Under the pieces are notes generated by a model. It did no database searches. It worked only from the letters and a program-made list of their open reading frames with translations, and was not told the origin of the DNA. Positions 55,121-64,000 of a stretch of 64,000 nucleotides of DNA are shown here, in pieces. The stretch is from positions 2,232,001-2,296,000 of the forward strand of contig JAVTVJ010000033.1 in assembly GCA_034509425.1 (NCBI GenBank), written 5' to 3'. A program made the translations under genes and the position numbers. This DNA comes from Eopsaltria australis (Eukaryota > Chordata > Aves > Passeriformes > Petroicidae). Each line of letters begins with the position of its first letter. The first letter of the stretch is position 1.

Positions 55121-58100
55121 TATGAAGACATAGTTGAGCACTTAATGGTTATAGACGGGAGTCCATTCCTTCGCTTACACACTCTGCTTTTCTCTTGCTT
55201 GCATATTCCTAGAATTTGTGAAATCAATCACTTTAAAAACTTCAACTCAGAAAAATGACTGAGAAATTAACAGAGAAAAAACAGAAGTTTGCTATCAAAG
55301 TAGCAAGTTCAATCAGCTTGTAGAGTAATCAAACAAGCACCAAAGTGGGGCAGACCACATAACCAGAAGTAGGGGAGAAGATATCAGTCAGGCCTCTTCC
55401 CTCAGCATCAATGAACTGACGTGTTCTGTTGCTCAAAGAGCACCATCCTGTGACCCCAGCTGAGCAGAAGCTTGCAATGCATCTGAAAGAAGCTGTTCAC
55501 CATTTTCTTATTTTTATCTGTATAGTGAATTCCAGAAGCTGGTTTTCAGTTGCGCCAGTTCCCTGCACAGCCACATAAACACTATAAACAAGAAAGAGAA
55601 TTGGACCCCCCTCATCTAGCAGCACCAGATTTGCCTGCCACTGAAATATAGCACAGAACAAATTAATGAAATTTGCTATCATGCAGAATATAACCAAAAT
55701 TTACACATTTTCAATTAACCATTTCTCTCAAAACAGTACACTGTAACTGATAGGAGAGATATTTTTCATAATTGATTTGACCTTTGTTATTTTAAGATTT
55801 AAAGTTAACAAGTACCATCTGAATGTACACACAGACAATACATTTCTGACAGAAAAATAATTCCATCAAGATCTCATCTCCCTCCTTTAAACTACGGGGT
55901 TCATTTCACTTGTGTGAAATAGTGCTGTATAGTCTTACTAGCACCCAGCTCTCAAAATCAGTTTTACTAAAATCCTTATAGATGTACAATACCTCAATAC
56001 ACAAGAAAGACAATTTTTATTAGTTATTATGCAGAAGTTATTTCATTGCAGAACACATATTGCACTATACGTTATTCATCTGTAAGTACTTTTGCTGAAC
56101 AGTTTTATAAAGTGTACTCTATGTGTTCTGTGTTCTGATGTTATCTTTAATTCTTTTATTAACCTCTGATATTAACTTAAAACAATTCAAGGCATTTCCA
56201 GCAGGGAAACACTGGATCAGACTTTAAACCTAATTCTTTCAGTGACTATACAAAAAAACCCCAAGACATGGAAGTAAAATAGATAAGGTAGTGCAAGGGC
56301 AGGAATGAATGATCTGACATAAGAGGGACAAAAAAACTTAGCTACCACTGTCACCTCATAGCACTGTCAGTGCCTCACAAACTACAAAGGCAGGGGCAGT
56401 ACCAACCTGACAAAGGACTGGTAATTAACTTGTGACAAGAAACAGCAGTACATGGGACTCCAAACTGAAAGGGCAAATGGACAAGAATGGCAAACCAGGA
56501 TTACTTGGGAGGAGCTGGTGTATCCCGACTGGAACTGAATGAAGAGCCACAGTCAGCATTGGACGGCCAAGTTACAAAGGCAGCGGGAGACCAAGGTATC
56601 AGAGATAATGAAGAGCACTCCCACACTAGCTTCTAAAGTACCTCAAAGCACCTGAAGCATGTCTGAAGAACAGGATAGGACACTTCTAGCAACCTAAGAC
56701 ACGAAATACTGGTATACAGCCAGCCAGTGCAACTAGATCTCCAGGATGATGGCATTAGCTGAATGGCAGCCTGAAAGTAGTAGTGGCCTTGCAGGTCAAA
56801 TGCCTGGGTCAGAACCTTCAGAGTGAGACTACTTACCCCTTTTACAAACCCTGGGAGCTGGAAAATCTGGGAAGCAAGCCAAAAAAACAGACAAATCACT
56901 GTGGATTTCCCATCCTGCAATATGCAATCCACCCCGTTCCTCACACATTCCTGATAAACCTCCTGCTTACAAACATTTACTTTCTGTGGTGTATGAGAGC
57001 AGGAGAGAGAAGATACTGGAATGCAAATCTATCCCTTACTTGTAAATTTTTGCAACAATAATACCAACTACGGTGTCATCTAATAAATGTAAAATAGGAA
57101 TGCATGGTCCAAAGTTCAGGTCACTCCTAAAACAAAGCACAGCATATACATTTTTCAGAATTTTGTTAGATGTATCTTCAAAATATTGAGGTCTTGTTCT
57201 TAAAGAGGCATTCAGAAGGTAAGTGTGCCTGAATCTCTCTGAATTACTTGTCTGGAACCAATCTGCAGTTTAAATTTATTCATGACTAGTTTTTACTTAT
57301 TTCTCATGGTTGAAACAATTCTTTTCCCTTTCTAACTCTCTTCTTAAAGAAAATATCTTAGCACTACAACATGATCTTTGCTATTTTTAATTAAATATTT
57401 CAAATCCATTTAATCTCTTCACCTGATGATACCAGCAGCTTCTACGCATCTGTGATTTAATCTGCCTCGAGTCTGGGACAGTAGAACTGAAAGTCACATT
57501 ACAAAGCGTGACTTGTAAACATATTAATGACAATGCTTCCCTACTGGAAACATTTCTGTGAAATCCAGGATTTGTTCTGCTCTTCTTCCCTTACCTTTAT
57601 TTACTTTTTTTTTGTAAACAACCAATACATGTATATATAAAAATGCCCATATCTACATAAACTGAAGTAAAAATCATGGATTCTAGTGCTAACCTAAAGT
57701 TTGTGTTCACACTGTTAAATTTCAGGCATGAGCAGCTCCACTAAGTTCTGATTCCCTGACCACAAGGGAAGGCAAGGGAACTATGCCATGCTCTTACACA
57801 ATATCAAATGCATCTTGAAAGGACTGGAGAAGAGTGAGCTTGTTTCAGACTGATTCTTTCTCAGGTATTTAATTACCAGGTTTCTTTGCTTTCTTGGTAT
57901 AGCTACACTTGCACTCATGCTCTCCGTTCTCAAACACCAACTGCCACCAGCTACTACATGTCTCCATAATCCACTATCAGCTGAGGAATGCCAGCAAGGC
58001 CATGCAAAGCCAGTTCTTAGTGCCTGCTACCCGTCTTCCTGTCCCGCTCTCTGTACTGGCCCTCCTGCAACCATCAGGTACATGCTGGGGCCTCAGCAGC

Positions 58101-59798
58101 ATGCCGGTAAATACCACGTAGGCAAATATAGCAGCATTTAGCAATGTGAACAAGGGATTGAATATGTTAAAATTTATTTAAACAGAAAAGTTCTGTTTAA
58201 ATACAAAGTGAAGTTACAGTTAAACGTTTTGTATGAAAGAAGTTCTGTGGTTCTGATTTTGTAGATCCTACGTGTAGTATAAATATCCTGAGATTACTTG
58301 AAATACACTTGAATAGAGCAAGCTCTTTCAGAATTAATGGGACTTAAAAGTAACATAAAATTTGCCAATCATTCTTAAGTATTTGGCTTTGTTCTCAAAT
58401 CTGTCTTTCTTCTACTCATCCAGCTTCTGTAACATCCTACCCTTCTTGAATTTGAAAATGCTTCCAAATTGCCATCACAAAGTTCAGCCTTTTCTTAACA
58501 TATGCAACAAATCATTAAGATTATTTAATAATTATTCCCAAAACTGATCTTTTGAAAACTCTACTAACAGTCTCATAGTCCAATGCACCCTTTTTCCATA
58601 TTCCCTACATCCTCCTAAACTTACCTGTTTTGCAAGTCTGCAGCTAATCCCACTTTTCATTAATATTGGTACAAAGGCAATTGTACTGAGGTTAAACTGA
58701 TCATATTTGTTTTGCGTAGAAAAACTTCTCAAAAAAACTAAAACTTTATCTACTCTCTAGCATAATTTACTTTTCATATGCTGAATCTGACACACACACA
58801 CTTCACACTCCTTTTTTTTTTAATCTACCTCTGCATCTTGGATTATAATTTTGAAGAAAAACTGTTCAGTGTTTCTGCAAATCATTGATAATGGACCAAT
58901 GAATCTATGATACAAAGTCTTCTGTCATTTTTGAAAATAACTTCTAGAAAAGGTGTTATCTTCTCCCAGCAAAAATAAACACAAACCCCCTCAGTACTCC
59001 CTTGCTATAACCACTAAATGATGCATGATTCCCTTGCAATCATCACTAAATATCATACACTGTTTCTAATAAAAGCAGTGAAATTGATTTGCATAATTGA
59101 ATAAAGAGAAAAACAATAATGGTCCACAGTATAAGTTAAATTCAAGGTCTGTCCGTTGAAGGTCCTTATATGCACAAGCACTTCAAGGATTACGCTGAAA
59201 CAAAATATGAATTTAGCCAACATTTTTTATTGCTAAAGCAAGAGCTGTCAATCAGCACATTTGTTTGCATGGTCTCATTAGAGCACACTGCCTCAATCTC
59301 AACAGTCATAGTGAAGAATGTTGAAAGCATAACTGAGCATAACTGTATCTACTTAACAAGCATTCATGCACCCTCATTAATTTTTTTCATCTCACTTTGA
59401 AGTATGACATGGCTCATACCAGAACAATAACCTGTTGATAATTGTTTGAGACAACAACTGGACAGGAACAGTGCAGAGGTGAACTTTGCTATAGATTATA
59501 GTGTGTCTCAGTGAATTACAATTAGCTTTAAAAGTCATCTGTCCTGTCCAGCAGCTTTCAAGACATTTCATTAGCAACTAGAGAAATCCTAACGTAATTT
59601 AGGCTTCGGTGACCAATTGCATTGTATCTTCTAAGACAGAAATTTCTCCAGAACACATGGCAAATATTAACATATGTGAGCTCACAGTTCCATAGCATTT
59701 CTCAAATTGTCACGATATAAACTGAAGCTTAGCTTGTCATTCATTGATTTAAATGCTACTAAAATAACAAGAATAATTGATTCAACTCCCAAATCACA

Positions 59799-59820
59799 AC
59801 TCACCTTTATAAAGGTGAGT
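59799..59820. repeat. Perfect 22-bp palindrome
   Basis: The sequence actcacctttataaaggtgagt, written as two halves actcaccttta and taaaggtgagt, is its own reverse complement with no spacer. Confidence 0.85.
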
Positions 59821-62800
59821 AATAAGTAAGTATCTGATGATACTTACTCTACTCCTCTGCAAGATCAGTGTCACATTTAGGAATATAACCGAACAATTCA
59901 GATCAAGTACAAATCACTAAGGAAAACAACTGTATATAGAGTTGTATAATTGTAATCCATAACAACCTGAGGAAAACAGAGCTTTGTTTTCTTTATATTG
60001 TTCTTTCTCTTGGGTAAAAAAAGGCTATCCCTTAATCTTGCAGTCTCACCCAAAATTCCAAATATGATTTGCTGTAGGAAGTATCACTGAAAAAATCCAA
60101 AATACACATGCCTTTCTGCAACAAAAGACTATATATCTAGTATTTTATTATAATGTACTGATACTAAAACAAAAAAATTTAAAAAAAAACCCAAACCAAC
60201 AAAAAGCCCCACACCTAACTAAGACTACTTATAAATAATGTTAAAAAAATCAGATGTCTAACTCTCCTAATGCACTGCTATGGCTGATAATGTTCCCTGT
60301 CTCTTCTAGAAGAATCACTTCGACGTTGCATAATCTCTTGCTTTTGCTGCCCCAAAATTCAATTTTTATGGAAGGCAGAGGATAACTCCCTCTACATTTA
60401 TCTCTAGTTTCCCAGGAAATTGTTGAAATGAAAGTGTTCCATTTCAGCAACAGAAAAATCTCCATATCCAGAGAAACGTTATTTTTTAAAAATTATTCAA
60501 AGTTAGAAGGCTGCCTGCATAATAAAAATGGGGTTTGTTTGTATTGTTACTATTAAGTGACAGATACCTGCAGAAATTATTCACTCTTTTTACTAGGATA
60601 AAAAGAAAAGTTTCGGGATGAAAGAAGAGCTATAAAAATGAAAGTAGATTTTCAATAGAAAGTCTGACTTCAGATGCAGAAAGAAAACTGCATTGAAGAT
60701 CCATTGAAGAAACCTACATCCTGACCAAATTCTTCAATTTGAAAAAAGTAAATGCATGTGCCTCCAGCAACAGCTAGTGATACCAACTTATATAGAAGGC
60801 AACTGTATAAGGTAAAAAATCAATTAAAAAACCACAACAGAAACAAAAGAAGGAAAGAAAGATCATACAAGACTTACTCTTCTGCGTCAAACAAGTGTTC
60901 AGGAAGCAGGAAAGATTTCAGGTACAGTTTAAAACCAGTTGTTAATCAATTAATTGTTTTCTGTAGCACCTACCTCCCAAAGATAAAACCGAGAACAAAC
61001 ATAGTTTTTGTTTCTAACATAAAGGCACAAGTACACCACGGTCTGAGCCACTGCCATTTCTTAAGGCATACATTAAGTCATCATCATCTTCCCCAAAGCT
61101 GGGGATGTTCCCATACAAACATGGTACAGGAATTTTACTTTCAACCTTGTATATTCAGAATAGAAAAAGTCACATCTGTACATGTGGATAACATGCCTCA
61201 ATGAATTCCAATCACTGTCAAGCAAACTCTCTCTCTCTCTAACAGTTGCGTATCTCTCTGCTGTGCTCTACTCACACACCATCCACTACTTGGAGCAGCA
61301 TCCTGGAGTTTACGAAATAAATATCACTCTTTTAAAAGCAGTATGACGCTTAGAGATACCAGCAAGAGAGTAGCTGGTAAAATCATAAATGAACTTGAAG
61401 CAACCAACAACCACACTATTATCATAAAGTTCTCTCCATACAGCAATCAATGCTTATTCATCCTAAATCCCACCCATTCCCCTTGTAACAATGCCTGATG
61501 CATTTGCAAATGAAGTCTTTTGGGGCTTCTACAATACAGAATATGACACACAACAGATAGGCTGCAAACATGATGGCTTGTTTTGGTGCAACTAGACCAA
61601 TGTAAGACAAGAACAGAGAGAAAGTTGTTGGAGCTGTTGGTTGTATTTCTCCTGTGGCTTCGGGATTTTTTTGTCCCTTGGCGGGCTGGTGGTGGCAATT
61701 TTGCTTTCCCAAATACTTAAGCTTTGTTTGTCTATAGTTCTCACACTTTCAACACTTACTCTGGAAAGGATAAGTTCAAACAGCTCTTGGACTTCCCATA
61801 CTTACTCTGCAAAATAGGATTACAAACAGGTCAAAGCTAACAGTGATTTATGAAAGTACTTTATGGAAAAAGAGAAGGCGGATGCAATTCTAGTTACTCA
61901 TTTGAGTTATTTTCTCTTCTAGGGCTCCACTGGACCTCAAGTGCATCCAAAGACACAGTCCCACTACAATTTTAGATGGATAAACTTTGGAAAGGAAATT
62001 TCATTCAAAAACCGACAGAAAAAAACCCCACTGCTAGAAAGAAATAAATATGTATATAGTAACTGTGCATTCTGGATGGATAAACCTTTCTATGAAGAAA
62101 AAGACAAATCCTTCTGCACATCTAAAAATAAAAACAAGTGTCATGGCAGTATCAATGCAGCAGCCTAATTTTACCCAAAATGAAGTACAAGAATGGGAAA
62201 TTACCATATAGTCAGTCATAGGAAGCACTTTTTGGTTTCTGCCTTCAGAAATCAAGACTTCTAAACTTTATGCAACTACCACTGTTATGCTATGCTCCTG
62301 CCCTTCTCTCTTTCTTTTCCTGTCAGAGGTACTAACACCAAACATCTCCAAGAAATAAAGTGCTCTGAACTCAGTCCATTGTCAAATACAATGATCTGCC
62401 TTCATTATACAGGATGGAGATGATCATAGTTCAGTTTATGAACCTCTGAAGAAAAGGCTCTCTTTTTATTTCCTTTCTCATAATACACTTTACAAAACTT
62501 GGCTTAGTGATCTCAAATTTAGGCTAAGAACAGAAAAAGAGATACTGTGTCATAACAACATATTCATAATGTCATGTTTTATAATTTAAGTGGGGGGTTT
62601 AAGAAGAACCAGTTTGATCAATATTCAAAATAAGGACAGTAATTCCAACTTCTGTCTTTTTTAATCAACTCTAAAAAATAAAGCCTTTGTTCCACAGAAA
62701 GAAGACAGGAAGCTGTTATCTTTTTGAAATTACTCAGCAGTTGAATCCAAAATGCCTTTTACCCAGTCAACCTGAATAAAAATGTGGCTGTATTTACATT

Positions 62801-64000
62801 GCTCTATAAGAGGAAGAAGGGAGGTTATACAGCAGTTCCCCTCTTCCAATTAGAGCCTCCAATTTTTCATGACTACTTTAAAACTGTTCACATTAACACA
62901 GTAGATAACCAGGACTGTATCAGACGCTTTATTAGGCAATGAAGAAATGCAAAATTCTTCTTCCAAAACTTTCCAGTCCTTTTTTGCTGTACTTCTTTCC
63001 ATACTGTTTCAAATATTTGAAATAGTAAACCAAATAAGAAAAAAAGACTGCCTAATGTTTCCAAAGTTAGATCCCCAAATACTGAGTTTGTACTATTGCA
63101 ATGTTCAAAGTTAACTCTACCTAGTACCATCTAAAACCAAACAGCAATGTTTCCCTATGCTATCCACTTGCAAAAATATGACACTGAGATTAGAAACACA
63201 TGAGCTTACCCTACCTCTATAATGTTGATATTTTTGTTGCTGTTGGTCAGCAGTATTAACATAATTGATTCATTATTAAGTGACTGGGACATACACTTGA
63301 CAGCTACAATTTCCCTTACTATCATCCAGGTTTTCAGCAGCAGACACTGAGACTCTGTACAGTAATTCTACTTCTAAAGCTATCTCACCACAAAAATGAT
63401 CCAGAGTTGCTTTCTTGCATTTACTTTCTCAGAAATATGCAACTACATAAACTATAAACCAAAAAGCAATAACAGAGCTCTTCAACTTTTAAAATATTAT
63501 TTTTTGTGTCCACTTAACTTCAAATCAACACATAGATCTAGACTGACTATATATGGCACCCAGAAATTACATTCTAACTCTGTCAATAAATATGCAAAGC
63601 TGTTGCTTTTTACATTTACACTAAAATACTTTACTTATCTAGAAGCATAATTATTTCTAACCCATGACCTGTATTTTATCTGAAAGTTCATAGAAAAAAA
63701 AACTATGTATTAGAAATTTACAATATTACTTTATGATTTTATCTTGAAACCTATCGTGATAAAAGCTTTTTCCAAGAAAAACTGATACTTTGGTATAAGA
63801 TGACATTTCTTTATTAGAAACTATAAAGGCAGTATTCCTGCCACTCTCTCTATGGGTATATTTCAATCCACCAGTTAACTATAATAGAAAATACATTTTA
63901 AAACACTGCTACTGTTGCAGAAAAAAATCTATACTTAAAACTGCACAGCCATTATTTTCAACACATACTAAAAATCATATTTTTAACCAAATATTTTTAA

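Larger units (their letters stand above)
45727..64000 (-). other. DIAPH3: DIAPH3 upstream intron, at least 18.3 kb (partial)
   Basis: This sequence lies 5' of the first FH2 exon seen. I searched the minus strand for the expected upstream exon (NWxKI and CFWIKVNE-like motifs) without success. It contains LTR and CR1 elements between 47 and 55.1 kb. From 55.2 to 64 kb it is unannotated, with a 22-bp palindrome at 59799. Short open frames in this part have no recognisable product. Confidence 0.75.

Noticed and set aside
61228..61245. Short CT run as a significant microsatellite
   Set aside because: About six or seven units only, too short to be notable.

Overview
This window is vertebrate nuclear DNA, almost certainly from a bird. 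The evidence is AT-rich intronic sequence, many CR1 LINE fragments, several avian-type endogenous-retrovirus LTRs, and coding exons whose conceptual translation closely matches vertebrate formins. Order is not proven by the exons. One LTR (43.9-44.5 kb) resembles a family familiar from chicken and songbird genomes.

The only gene I can support is a partial DIAPH3 (diaphanous-related formin 3, mDia2) on the minus strand, so transcription runs from high to low coordinates. Eight consecutive coding exons total 1,086 bp and encode 361 complete codons without a stop or frameshift. In transcript order they are 45634-45726, 44686-44780, 36514-36615, 24851-25090, 22082-22211, 13447-13571, 5492-5656 and 1403-1538. 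They cover most of the actin-nucleating FH2 domain and the basic, charged helix that leads to the autoregulatory DAD. The N-terminal GBD/DID, FH1 and first FH2 exons lie beyond 64000. The DAD exon and tail lie below position 1. DIAPH3 rather than DIAPH1 or DIAPH2 is assigned mainly from the stretch before the DAD ([13 protein letters not shown]) and from the FH2 wording.

The main structural point is the 7.8-kb intron between 13447 and 5656. It has no usable GT-AG boundaries, but it carries a U12-type 5' splice site (ATATCCTT), a branch-site motif (CCTTAAC) 12 nt from the 3' end, and an AC terminus. It therefore reads as a minor-spliceosome AT-AC intron.

The remainder is intronic. 1-36 kb holds mostly unique AT-rich sequence with scattered, mostly old CR1 pieces, a TA/CA-rich microsatellite near 28.95 kb and a 130-bp duplicated segment near 32.3 and 33.0 kb. 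40-55 kb is the mobile-element-rich part: a 1.56-kb LTR with an intact GATAC target-site duplication, an ERVL-like LTR, two further LTR or LTR-like elements and several long CR1 fragments. 55-64 kb is mostly unannotated intron. No tRNA, rRNA, CRISPR array or bacterial-type operon was seen.
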